Positions 16,481 to 25,212 of a stretch of DNA of 64,000 bases are shown here, one piece after another. The DNA is from Thalassobium sp. R2A62 (GTDB lineage Bacteria; Pseudomonadota; Alphaproteobacteria; Rhodobacterales; Rhodobacteraceae). Under the pieces are notes generated by a model, which searched no databases, had not been told where the DNA came from, and worked only from the letters and a program-made list of their open reading frames with translations. The DNA is taken from assembly GCF_000161835.1 (NCBI RefSeq), contig NZ_GG697169.2:862418-926417 (forward strand), written 5' to 3'. Numbering within the stretch: the first letter of the stretch is position 1; every line of letters starts with the position of its first letter. The position numbers and the translations under genes were made by a program.

Positions 16481-17248
16481 TCAGGTCCACTCTGCTTTGA
16501 GCATGGTGATGGACTGGTCGATGAAGCGAATAGACGTCTCGAGAGCACCTTTGATGTCAGGTGCGGAATGCAGGTCGGGCGAAAACGCCTCGAATGAAAA
16601 GGCGCCGCGGTAGCCTGCGCGCAACAGGGCAGCAATCTGCGCAACGGTGCCGAGTTGGTCGCCCGAACAGACCAAGCCGCGATCGGCGTCGGCATAGTCA
16701 GCCGGCCGTCCAGAGCGGGTCACGCCCGAGATATGAACAATATTCGTCAGAGCCGGATAAAACTCGGTTTCGCCTGCGAGCGTGTGATGGAACGTGTCAT
16801 GGACCAAACCGAACTGGTCCGCATAGCCACAGGTCTCAATCGCGCGGACCACTTCTGCTTTGGTGCGGATGGTGCTCGTCGCAAACCCAATCGGCTCGAT
16901 CAGCCCAGTCAATCCACGCGCGGCCAATTCAGGCCCCAACAGATCAAGCAAGTCAGTCAGCTCGCTCGTCTCCGTCTCGCGCATGCCCACCTGTGGGATC
17001 AGAACGATCGATCCAATGTCATGGGCAACGGCCATATCCATCAGCTTAACGGCGCGGTCCAAAACGCTCGCCTCTGCTGCGTTGAATGCAGCAACCTCAG
17101 CCAAGGCCAGAACAGTCGTATCTGTGCCTGCCACACCCCGTTCGATGCGCAACTCAACACCAACCATACCCAACTGCTCTGACAGGTCCACCATCTGTGG
17201 AACTGACAGCGCCGGGGCGGTCGCATGATTTAGCGCAAATGACAGCAT
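16481..17248 (-). CDS. TIM-barrel sugar isomerase/epimerase (IolI/hydroxypyruvate-isomerase-like)
   Basis: 255 aa of the xylose-isomerase-like TIM-barrel family. Metal-ligand-type positions are visible in LIEPIGF (Glu), LVHDTFHH (His-Asp...His), VHISGV (His) and FSFEAF (Glu). Family members interconvert keto-sugars, such as 2-keto-inositol (IolI) or hydroxypyruvate. Being first in the operon with a rhizopine/inositol-like transporter, it probably acts on the imported sugar. A GGGAGGTG element precedes the ATG, and a LacI-type operator sits 59 bases upstream of the start. Confidence 0.8.
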   Translation of the reverse strand: MLSFALNHATAPALSVPQMVDLSEQLGMVGVELRIERGVAGTDTTVLALAEVAAFNAAEASVLDRAVKLMDMAVAHDIGSIVLIPQVGMRETETSELTDLLDLLGPELAARGLTGLIEPIGFATSTIRTKAEVVRAIETCGYADQFGLVHDTFHHTLAGETEFYPALTNIVHISGVTRSGRPADYADADRGLVCSGDQLGTVAQIAALLRAGYRGAFSFEAFSPDLHSAPDIKGALETSIRFIDQSITMLKAEWT

Positions 17249-17306
17249 GATTTGACGACACCTCCCAATGTGTTCGCCCTCTCAGGTTAACGCGCCCTAA
17301 AAAAAT

Positions 17307-17320
17307 TGCAACCGGTTGCA
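17307..17320. promoter_or_regulatory. LacI-family operator of the sugar operon
   Basis: TGCAACCGGTTGCA is a perfect 14-bp palindrome with the central CG and TGCAA/TTGCA arms typical of LacI/GalR operators. It lies 59 bases upstream of the isomerase start codon, where a repressor would block the promoter of the whole isomerase-transporter operon. The regulator gene is not in the neighbourhood. Confidence 0.7.
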
Positions 17321-17671
17321 GAAAAATATGTGTTTTGGCAGAAATCCGGCTCATCGAGCGCGCTTGAGGTGATTTTTAATCATTTTATAACAACAACTTA
17401 TAGATATAAACTACATCTCTCACACCCTCAATTCCGGTGAAAACGAACACCAAAATCCGACCCTTTCAGCCGCCCAATCACTACAAGTTTTGTGACTGAC
17501 CCACCCAACTTGCTTTTGACAGACAGCTCACCAGATTCTCTTTGATCACGACCATCCTGCCGCCAACCCAGATTTTACCTCGTTGTTACTGACGCCTTTC
17601 CAACTCAAAACGCATCCCGCAACACGCCGCCGACAGACGGTGTAGCACCACGATTCAGCACCTCGAAAATA
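17321..17671. other. 350-base gap with no gene seen
   Basis: Between the LacI operator and the terminator of the protease pseudogene I see no open frame with a plausible start, no tRNA-like fold and no repeat. The first third is AT-rich and may hold the sugar operon's upstream promoter elements. Confidence 0.5.
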
Positions 17672-17704
17672 CAAAAAGGCGACCAGTTTCATGGCCGCCT
17701 TTTG
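17672..17704 (-). terminator. Rho-independent terminator after the protease pseudogene
   Basis: On the - strand AAAAGGCGGCC pairs with GGTCGCCTTTTT around a short loop and the 3' arm ends in a T-run. It lies 38 bases beyond the ancestral stop of the serralysin-type pseudogene. Confidence 0.7.
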
Positions 17705-17741
17705 AATGGGCAGCTGCAGCCGCCCTACATGAATTCACTGG

Positions 17742-19649
17742 TTAGGTGATGACGATATCCAGGCCCAAGGTCGTCTCATCAATACCCGCACCGTTCTAAA
17801 CTTCGAGAATGTCACCATTGCCAAAATCAAGGGACAATGCGGTGCCACCTGCATTCATGGTGCCAAACGTGTCGACAACTTCTCGCTCGGTCAGCACACC
17901 GTGTGTGTTCAGCCACAACGCATCGTCCAGCTCGATCCGGTCGGTGCCTACCTGACCAAAACCAATGATCCGGTCCGAGTCGTAGTCAACACCGAAGACG
18001 AATGTGTCACGAGCCGCATCGTTGCCACCGCTCAGACGGTCACTGCCTGCGCCGCCATCCAATGTGTCAGCGCCGTTGCCGCCATACAGCTCATCGTCAC
18101 CGTCGCCACCATTCATAATGTCCGAACCAGCCTGACCCTGCATAAAGTCAGCGCCGTCGCCACCATTCAGAGTGTCGTTGTTGCCGCCACCACGCAGTGT
18201 GTCGTCATCCGCACCGCCAGACAGTTCATTATTACCAGAACCGCCAAGCAATTCGTCTTCGCCAGCGCCACCATCCAAAATGTCGTCTTGGCCCTGACCC
18301 GAGATAAAGTCATCGCCATCGTCGCCATTAAGAGTGTCGGTTCAAACGCCGCCATAGACGTCATCATTGCCTTCGCCCGCGTTGACTTCGTCGTTGCCTG
18401 CACTGGCGATCACGCTGTCATTGCCGTCTCCGGCCTCGACGATGTCGTCGCCGCCGCCAACACTGATACTGTCATCGCCGTCGCCGCCGTCCATCAGGTT
18501 TACCACAGACGCACCGATCAGAATGTCACCGTATTCCGAACCCTGAACGCCCTGGATGCCGGTCAGTGTGTCGCCCTGAGCATAGCCGCTGTTCGCGTTG
18601 CCAGCTCCAAGATTCACAGTCACCGCAGCGTCTGACGCGATATAAGACACGATATCCGTACCAGCCCCGCCATAGTTGTCGTTGCCAACGTCGTTGGCAT
18701 AAACCACGTCATCACCACTGCCCATCACAACGTTCTCGATCTCAGTCCCATCCATGATCGACATATTGCCGACATTGCCAGCAATACTGGAAATCGAATT
18801 GCCGTTCAGGTTGATCATTTGATCGCTGCCAAAGACCGACACATCAATCGTGTCCACGCCGCCATCATCCACAACGGTAAAGGTCACGGGATTGGCGAGC
18901 CCCAGCACGGTGTCATAGTAGCCACCCGCGGTTGAGCCGACACCATAGATCGTATCCGTATCGCGAATGTTGCCTGATGTGTTGTACAACTGATGAATCG
19001 CCTGAATGTCAGCCAACATCGGCGTGACAACATAGGCAAACGTCGCATCGATGAACGTATTCTCGGTCTGCGAGAAATACGACATGACACTCATCTGCCA
19101 GCTGTCGTTGATAAATGCGGCGTCCCCGCCCTCAAACTGGGTGTAATCTGCGGAACCATTGTATGGGCCCGCATGTCCTAGACCCAATGCGTGGCCAATC
19201 TCGTGTATGTATGTCTGGAACGAATAGCTATCCAGATCGACACCATCATTCAGAGTCCAATCGTCTTCGATCCAGTCCTTGCCGATGTTGATTGATGCAT
19301 CAACAATCAAGCCTGTGCCATTTGCATTTGTGCCGCCCATGTTATCCAAATTGAACGACGCATACGCATTGCCCAGATCTTCATCGTCAAAGACCAAATC
19401 CGCGGTGACGGACTGAACAAAGTGGATACCCGTGGCCATGGTCCACGCTTCCATCGTAAAAGCCTGCCCCCCCCAACGTCCAAAGCATCGATGTTGTAGC
19501 TGATTGTGGAACTCGCATCACCTGCCGTCACACCCCAAGCGTAACCCATTTGTTCGACCCAGAATTCGTAGGCAAGCTGGCCCGCAGCCTGCACCGTGAC
19601 CAGAGGCGCTTTCAGCTTCCAGATTCAAAAACATCAATTTCTCTGTCAT
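17742..19649 (-). pseudogene. Serralysin-type RTX metalloprotease, broken
   Basis: The parts of one M10-family secreted zinc protease lie in order on -. An N-terminal piece contains QLAYEFWVEQMGYAWG. Next comes the catalytic domain with HEIGHALGLGH, and then RTX calcium-binding nonapeptides (GGDGDD, GAGNDE, GEGNDD types). A short C-terminal secretion-like tail ends at TAA 17742-17744. Lesions: a frameshift at the run of C at about 19467-19474, joining the N-terminal piece to the catalytic frame; an in-frame TGA at 18342-18344 inside the RTX repeats; and an in-frame TAG at 17796-17798, 17 codons before the old stop. A further shift near the start at 19649 is possible. The type I secretion export genes are absent. 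Confidence 0.85.
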
Positions 19650-20347
19650 TACTCAGATCTCTAATCGAATGGATCTTTGTATTTTACACCGGCCCCACTC
19701 AACACAAGGCCTCCCATCGTTCCGTGTAATAGAGCTTGGGAAAAAGTAACGTGAAAAAAGCGCGAAGAGTGTCGCAGGTGGGTTTGCGCTCAAGCGAGAT
19801 TGGTGACCAGTCAAAACGCCGCTCAAAGCCCTGCCACCTATATGTCATTTGGCTAAAATTCGGGTTGGCACTGTCACCTGAATGCCCCCAAAGCCCCTCA
19901 CCAACCACCCAATTTGAAGGCTGACAAGGCTCTGGCCCTATTGTCGCGCAAGGCTCGCAAGCCACGCTACACCAGCTGCCACAAAATTGCCTTATTTGCG
20001 CCCTTCTACCGGCACATCCACGTTGCAGCCTGCCCCCAAGGACCAGAAAACTGGCCACGCCCGCGGACAGAGTCACCCCAGAGGCGACCTTAGAGCAGAG
20101 CAGCGATGGCAACCGCAAAGGCTCCAACACAGACACGACGACCCGTTCTACGGCCTGCACCGGCGCCTGTATTCACGGATTACGCAAGCATTTGATCGGC
20201 TTCAATGGCCTCCTCCTCACTGGGCCGTTGACACACAACCAGACTGGGCTTTGGCGCGCGGGATTTAACTCTGCCTACCGCGCCGCCCGTCTGGTTCTTT
20301 TTTGTCAAATCCTTGGAAACTTTGGCCACCGTAGCTAGGCTGTTTGC
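19650..20347. other. About 700-base gap with no supported gene
   Basis: A 153-codon frame on - (19699-20160) and shorter ones on + exist, but none has a ribosome-binding site or a recognisable domain. The composition of the frames (runs of Cys, Trp and Arg) looks like chance. The right-hand end, before 20348, probably holds the promoter of the TfoX-C gene. Confidence 0.5.
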
Positions 20348-20677
20348 ATGTCTGACCTCACCACCATCCGCAACATCGGCCCTGCCTTTGAACGAGAGCT
20401 CATTGCCGCTGGCATCAAAACAGCCGATCAGCTGCGCGAAACCGGTGCGGATGCCGCCTATGCCCGCCTGTTGGGAAATGGCACGAAACCGCACTTTATA
20501 GGCTACTACGTTCTGGTCATGGCGCTTCGGGGGCGCCCATGGAACGACTGCAAGGGCGACGAAAAGAAAGCCCTGCGCAAACGGTTTGAAGCGATCAAAT
20601 CAAGCAACTTTGATACTGGCCAATCAGAGTTCGAAAAGATGCTAGATATTATTGGCGTCGTTCCGTCCAAAAAATGA
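20348..20677 (+). CDS. TfoX C-terminal-domain protein
   Basis: 109 aa. The first 70 residues (MSDLTTIRNIGPAFERELIA, TADQLRETGADAAYARLL) match the helix-hairpin-helix-like TfoX C-terminal domain, found alone in many alphaproteobacteria. The N-terminal TfoX domain is absent. TfoX/Sxy activates competence genes in gammaproteobacteria, but the stand-alone C-terminal domain has no settled role. The start is the ATG at 20348. Confidence 0.8.
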   Translation: MSDLTTIRNIGPAFERELIAAGIKTADQLRETGADAAYARLLGNGTKPHFIGYYVLVMALRGRPWNDCKGDEKKALRKRFEAIKSSNFDTGQSEFEKMLDIIGVVPSKK

Positions 20678-20723
20678 AATAATACGGCTTAATGTAAACA
20701 TCCTTCACATCCACGTTGGAGAC

Positions 20724-21143
20724 GTGTATATTAACGACGTAAACATTGAAGCGAACATAGATTTTGAACTCGCACGTCTCGCCAAATTGGCGCGGCGCAT
20801 GGATGCTATTTTTACCATCCCTCGGACCCGCGTGACGATTGGTCTCGACAACATTTTTGGATTGATACCCGTGATCGGAGACACGGCGGCGTTCTTACCC
20901 GCTGCCTATATCGTCTACCGCGCTCACAAGATTGGCGCCTCACCGGGCACGGTGACATTGATGTCTCTCAATCTCGTCGCTGACCTGCTGATTGGCTCGA
21001 TCCCAATTGCGGGCGACATTTTTGACGTGCTCTGTAACGCCAACCTGCGTAATTACCGACTGCTTGAAAACAATCTCAATAAAAAAGCCGCTCGCGCCAA
21101 ATTGGTGCGAACGGCCTATGTTTTAAACGGGTCGACGGCCTAA
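20724..21143 (+). CDS. DUF4112 membrane protein
   Basis: About 139 aa from a GTG at 20724, preceded by GGAG; the frame opens earlier at a TTG (20652) overlapping the TfoX-C gene, so the start is uncertain. The conserved block RMDAIFTIPRTRVTIGLD then GLIPVIGDTAAFLPAAYIVY, and a second hydrophobic stretch with GSIPIAGDIFDVL, match DUF4112, a small family with two membrane segments. Function unknown. Confidence 0.75.
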   Translation: MYINDVNIEANIDFELARLAKLARRMDAIFTIPRTRVTIGLDNIFGLIPVIGDTAAFLPAAYIVYRAHKIGASPGTVTLMSLNLVADLLIGSIPIAGDIFDVLCNANLRNYRLLENNLNKKAARAKLVRTAYVLNGSTA

Positions 21144-21164
21144 ACCGCCCTACCCCGATGGCGC

Positions 21165-21587
21165 TTATCCAACCAGCTCGAGACCGGAGAAGAAGAACGC
21201 GATCTCTTCTGCAGCTGTCTCAGGTGCATCCGAGCCGTGTACCGAGTTTTCACCGATCGACATAGCGAACTCTTTACGGATTGTGCCGTCAGCAGCGTCT
21301 GCTGGGTTTGTAGCACCCATGACTTCACGGTTTTTAGCGATTGCGTCTTCGCCTTCGAGAACCTGAACAACGATCGGCTCAGAGATCATGAACTCACAAA
21401 GTTCGCCAAAGAACGGACGCTCAGAGTGAACGCCGTAGAACTGCTGTGCTTGGGCCAGTGTCAACTGGATGCGCTTGGATGCGACGATACGCAGACCAGC
21501 TTCCTCGAACTTGGCCGCGATCTGGCCTGTCAGGTTACGCTTGGTTGCGTCGGGTTTGATGATCGAAAAAGTACGTTGAATTGCCAT
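21165..21587 (-). CDS. ndk: Nucleoside diphosphate kinase
   Basis: 140 aa, full length. It transfers the terminal phosphate of ATP to other nucleoside diphosphates through a phospho-histidine. N-terminal [29 protein letters not shown] and the C-terminal [17 protein letters not shown] are clear family motifs. The active-site His is the one in RP-type proteins' nucleotide pocket region near the HGSD loop. It is a single gene, convergent with the DUF4112 gene and divergent from the ABC-F gene. Confidence 0.95.
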   Translation of the reverse strand: MAIQRTFSIIKPDATKRNLTGQIAAKFEEAGLRIVASKRIQLTLAQAQQFYGVHSERPFFGELCEFMISEPIVVQVLEGEDAIAKNREVMGATNPADAADGTIRKEFAMSIGENSVHGSDAPETAAEEIAFFFSGLELVG

Positions 21588-21695
21588 GATGGGCCTCGTC
21601 TTACTGGGTTTGAATTTCGCCGCTGCCCTAACATGGGTATCCCCCCTTGAAAAGCGGTGATTGACGCGCCCCCGAAGCTAGGGCAAAGCACGCCC

Positions 21696-23540
21696 ATGCT
21701 TAAAATCAACGACATCACCTATTCCGTCGCGGGCCGCACCTTGGTCGAGAACGCAACCGCCGTTATCCCCACGGGTCACAAAGTTGGCCTTGTGGGTCGC
21801 AATGGTACGGGTAAGACCACCCTCTTTAACGTGATCCGCGGCCATATCGTGCTGGACACCGGTGCAATCTCTTTGCCCCGCGGCAGCCGCATTGGCGGTG
21901 TGTCCCAAGAGGTGCCCGGCAACGAGGTCTCGCTAATCGATACGGTGCTCAAGGCCGATGTCGAACGGACCGACCTGTTGGCCGAGGCCGAAACCGCCAC
22001 TGACCCCAACCGCATTGCAGAAATTCAAACCCGCCTTGCAGATATTGATGCATGGTCAGCCGAGGCTCGCGGCTCGGCAATTCTCAAGGGGCTGGGCTTC
22101 ACTGAATCCGAACAAAAGATGCCATGTTCTGCCTTTTCTGGCGGCTGGCGGATGCGCGTGGCTCTGGCCGCCGTGCTGTTTTCCGAACCTGACCTACTGC
22201 TCTTGGACGAACCGACCAACTACCTCGATCTCGAAGGTGCGCTGTGGCTCGAGGCCTATCTCGCCAAATACCCGCATACGGTTTTGATTGTCAGTCACGA
22301 CCGCGAGCTGCTGAACCGTGCGGTTGGTGGCATTCTGCATCTCGAAGACAAAGACCTCACCTACTACACCGGCAACTACGATACTTTCGTCAAACAACGC
22401 GCCGAGAAACGCGCGCTTTTGACCGCCGCTGCGAAAAAGCAGGATCTGCAACGCGCCCACCTTCAGTCCTTCGTCGACCGGTTCAAGGCCAAGGCTTCCA
22501 AAGCAAAGCAGGCCCAGTCCCGCGTCAAAATGCTAGAGAAAATGGAAACCATCCGCGCACCCGAAGACGCTGCGCGCACCGTGTTCACATTTCCATCCCC
22601 AGAGGAACTCTCGCCACCGATCATCGCACTTGAAAACGGCTCGACTGGTTACGGCGAAACCGTGATCCTCAAGGGGCTGAACCTGCGCATTGACCAAGAC
22701 GACCGCATCGCTCTCTTGGGGCGCAACGGTGAAGGAAAGTCTACTCTTTCCAAACTTTTATTCGGCCAACTTGAAGTTATGACAGGCAAGATGAGTACCT
22801 CGAACAAGCTGCGCATTGGCTTTTTCGCACAGCACCAAGTCGAAGAATTGCACATCGACGAAACACCGCTCCAGCACCTTATTCGAGTTAAATCTGAAGA
22901 AGGTCAGCCGCGCCTGCGCGCACGTCTCGCGGGCTTTGGTCTGGGCGCAGATCAGGCCGATACAGAGGTCAGACGCCTCTCTGGTGGGCAAAAGGCGCGT
23001 CTCTCGCTGCTGCTTGCGACAATCCACGCGCCGCACCTCTTGATCCTCGACGAACCGACCAACCACCTCGACATCGAAAGCCGCGAGGCTCTGGTAGAGG
23101 CGCTGACCGCCTATACCGGCGCGGTCATCCTTGTCAGCCACGACATGCACCTTTTGTCTATGGTGGCCGATCGTCTTTGGCTGGTCCGCAACGGTTCGGT
23201 CACGCCCTATGACGAGGATCTACAGGAATACCGCAAACTGTTGCTGGCCCCAGACAAGCCCAAGGCAGACAAGCCTAAAGAAAAGCCCAAAAAGGCCAGC
23301 CGCGATCAAGTTCTCGCCTTACGTTCCGAAGTCCGCAAAGGTGAAGAACGCGTGGCCAAAATCAACGACATGCGTGACAAACTGGCCAAAAAACTGGCCG
23401 ACCCTGCCCTCTACGAGGATGCCCGCAAAGGCGAAGTTGAAGTTTGGCAAAAGAAATATGCCGAGGTTATGGGCGCACTTGAACGGGCCGAATCCATCTG
23501 GATGGCATCCTTGGAAAAACTAGAGAAAGCAGAGACTTAA
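21696..23540 (+). CDS. ABC-F family ATPase (Uup/YheS-like)
   Basis: 614 aa from the ATG at 21696; the earlier start at 21657 would add 13 unsupported residues. Two ABC domains: Walker A GRNGTGKTT and GRNGEGKST, signatures FSGGWRMRVALA and LSGGQKARLSLL, Walker B LLLDEPTNYLDL and LILDEPTNHLDI. A linker is present between the domains and a Lys-rich coiled-coil tail (about residues 520-614). There are no membrane segments. ABC-F proteins act on ribosomes or DNA rather than in transport. Which subfamily this is cannot be fixed by eye. Confidence 0.9.
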   Translation: MLKINDITYSVAGRTLVENATAVIPTGHKVGLVGRNGTGKTTLFNVIRGHIVLDTGAISLPRGSRIGGVSQEVPGNEVSLIDTVLKADVERTDLLAEAETATDPNRIAEIQTRLADIDAWSAEARGSAILKGLGFTESEQKMPCSAFSGGWRMRVALAAVLFSEPDLLLLDEPTNYLDLEGALWLEAYLAKYPHTVLIVSHDRELLNRAVGGILHLEDKDLTYYTGNYDTFVKQRAEKRALLTAAAKKQDLQRAHLQSFVDRFKAKASKAKQAQSRVKMLEKMETIRAPEDAARTVFTFPSPEELSPPIIALENGSTGYGETVILKGLNLRIDQDDRIALLGRNGEGKSTLSKLLFGQLEVMTGKMSTSNKLRIGFFAQHQVEELHIDETPLQHLIRVKSEEGQPRLRARLAGFGLGADQADTEVRRLSGGQKARLSLLLATIHAPHLLILDEPTNHLDIESREALVEALTAYTGAVILVSHDMHLLSMVADRLWLVRNGSVTPYDEDLQEYRKLLLAPDKPKADKPKEKPKKASRDQVLALRSEVRKGEERVAKINDMRDKLAKKLADPALYEDARKGEVEVWQKKYAEVMGALERAESIWMASLEKLEKAET

Positions 23541-24161
23541 ATGGACCCCACTACCATCATCCCCGCTTTTGTGACCCTCTTTGTGGTCATTGATCCCATC
23601 GGCCTGGCACCGCTCTTTGCGGCGCTGACCCAAGGCATGACAGATGCGCAACGCCGCTCCATCGCGATCCGGTCGTGCCTAACTGCCATTGGCATCCTGT
23701 TGGTCTTTACCTTCTTTGGCGAGGCCGTTCTCGGCTTTGTCGGCATCTCCTTCCCTGCGTTCCGCATTGCGGGTGGTGTTTTGTTATTCCTCACAGCGCT
23801 CGACATGCTGTTCAACCGCCGCCAAGAAAGGCGTGAGGATCAGGCAGATGAGCCCCAAGTGGATGACCCGTCGGTCTTTCCACTCGCCATTCCACTGATT
23901 GCAGGCCCCGGCTCTATCGCCACAATGATCCTGCTCGCAGGCGAAGCAGAAGGGGCCACAGGTCTCGCAGTGTCAATCGCGATCATGATCGCCGTTGTGT
24001 TCCTCGGCTTCCTTCTGTTCCTGATGGCAGGTCCGCTTGAACGGCTCCTGGGCAAAACAGGCATCAACGTGGTCACGCGCCTCTTGGGCATGTTGCTCGC
24101 CGCACTATCGGTGCAGTTCATTCTCGACGGCCTTGCCTCTTTCGGTCTGGGCGGCGCGTAA
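23541..24161 (+). CDS. MarC-family membrane protein
   Basis: 206 aa with six hydrophobic segments. Landmarks are the N-terminal FVTLFVVIDPIGLAPLFAAL, FPAFRIAGGVLLFLTALDML and PLAIPLIAGPGSIATMILLA. The family (MarC/UPF0056, also NAAT) has no firmly established transport substrate. The start follows the ABC-F stop with no gap, so the two are likely co-transcribed. Confidence 0.9.
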   Translation: MDPTTIIPAFVTLFVVIDPIGLAPLFAALTQGMTDAQRRSIAIRSCLTAIGILLVFTFFGEAVLGFVGISFPAFRIAGGVLLFLTALDMLFNRRQERREDQADEPQVDDPSVFPLAIPLIAGPGSIATMILLAGEAEGATGLAVSIAIMIAVVFLGFLLFLMAGPLERLLGKTGINVVTRLLGMLLAALSVQFILDGLASFGLGGA

Positions 24162-24174
24162 CTATATCAACGCT

Positions 24175-24753
24175 ATGACGTCAGATCAGATTGCCAATTT
24201 CGCCTATCTCGCCCTAATGGGTACCGCTGTTGCCGGTTGGTTTTTTGCGCAAAGCCGCCAAGGTTTGGGCAAATCCCTGCAACAGGCGATCATTTGGGGC
24301 ATGATTTTTCTTGGTGTGATCGCGGCTGTCGGGCTCTGGACCGACATCCAAGGCACGGTCTCGCCTCGTCACACCACCCATGAAAACGGCATCATTGAAA
24401 TCCCTCGCAGCTTTGACGGCCACTACAATCTTACTGTTGGCATCAACGGTGTTGAGGCAGATTTCGTCGTCGATACGGGTGCGACGATGATGGTTCTAAC
24501 ATTGGATGATGCGGCCGCTGCTGGGATCGAATTGAACGACAGATCGTTCTTTGGCTCGGCCAGTACCGCCAACGGCATCGTGCGCACCGCACCTATTGTT
24601 CTCGACAGCGTCACGTTGGGCCACCTCGTCGACCGCAATGTCCGCGCGACTGTGAATGAAGGTGAACTCGACAAATCCCTGCTGGGCATGTCCTATCTCA
24701 GTCGCTTTAGCCGGATCGAGATTGCTGGCAACAAAATGCTACTGACGCCCTAG
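24175..24753 (+). CDS. Retropepsin-like aspartic protease, membrane anchored
   Basis: 192 aa from the ATG at 24175, 13 bases after marC; the frame is open upstream inside marC. Two hydrophobic segments (about residues 8-24 and 38-56) precede a periplasmic clan AA protease domain with the catalytic FVVDTGATMMVL (one Asp per chain, so it should act as a dimer) and LLGMSYLSRFSRIEI, as in the TIGR02281 family. Substrate unknown. Its stop shares 4 bases with holC. Confidence 0.82.
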   Translation: MTSDQIANFAYLALMGTAVAGWFFAQSRQGLGKSLQQAIIWGMIFLGVIAAVGLWTDIQGTVSPRHTTHENGIIEIPRSFDGHYNLTVGINGVEADFVVDTGATMMVLTLDDAAAAGIELNDRSFFGSASTANGIVRTAPIVLDSVTLGHLVDRNVRATVNEGELDKSLLGMSYLSRFSRIEIAGNKMLLTP

Positions 24754-25208
24754 GCTTTTTCGGCCTTCATTTCCCAACGCCCACCTTCTTGTGACCAATA
24801 TTGCGCTGGCGCACCTGCATCGGTCAGCGCCTTCCATTGCTCGCGTGCACGTGCCAACGCATTGCCGTCCAGCCCGTCAAAAAGAATACAAACCCGCTCG
24901 CAAGCGGCGACTTCTCCCGCGGTGACCTCGGCGCCGTCTACGGCCATCAAACACCCATCGATCACGGTTTGCGTGTCCGCGCGCAACAATACGGGCTGAT
25001 CCGCATCATGATCCCCACCCGCAATGCCATGGGGTAGAAAACTGGTTGGATCGCCGGCCCAAAGTTTTTCATCCAGCCACACGATCCGCGCCGCATCGCG
25101 ACCGCGCACAACAACGCGCCAACCGGCGCCCTGCGCCTTGCCAATCAACATCGGCAACGTCTGCTCAAGCGGTGCCGCCGTCAGATGATAGAAATATGCG
25201 GCGCCCAT
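24750..25208 (-). CDS. holC: DNA polymerase III subunit chi
   Basis: 152 aa. N-terminal AAYFYHLTAAPLEQTLPMLI, WRVVVRG, WLDEKLWAGDPTSFLPHGIA and QPVLL match HolC. Chi links the clamp loader to single-stranded DNA-binding protein. It lies 4 bases downstream of pepA on the same strand, an arrangement common in this family of bacteria. Confidence 0.9.
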   Translation of the reverse strand: MGAAYFYHLTAAPLEQTLPMLIGKAQGAGWRVVVRGRDAARIVWLDEKLWAGDPTSFLPHGIAGGDHDADQPVLLRADTQTVIDGCLMAVDGAEVTAGEVAACERVCILFDGLDGNALARAREQWKALTDAGAPAQYWSQEGGRWEMKAEKA

Positions 25209-25212
25209 TGGC

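Noticed and set aside
19699-20160. 153-codon open frame on - in the gap after the protease pseudogene
   Set aside because: No ribosome-binding site, no recognisable domain, unusual Cys/Trp/Arg content and frames of similar length on the other strand; treated as chance.
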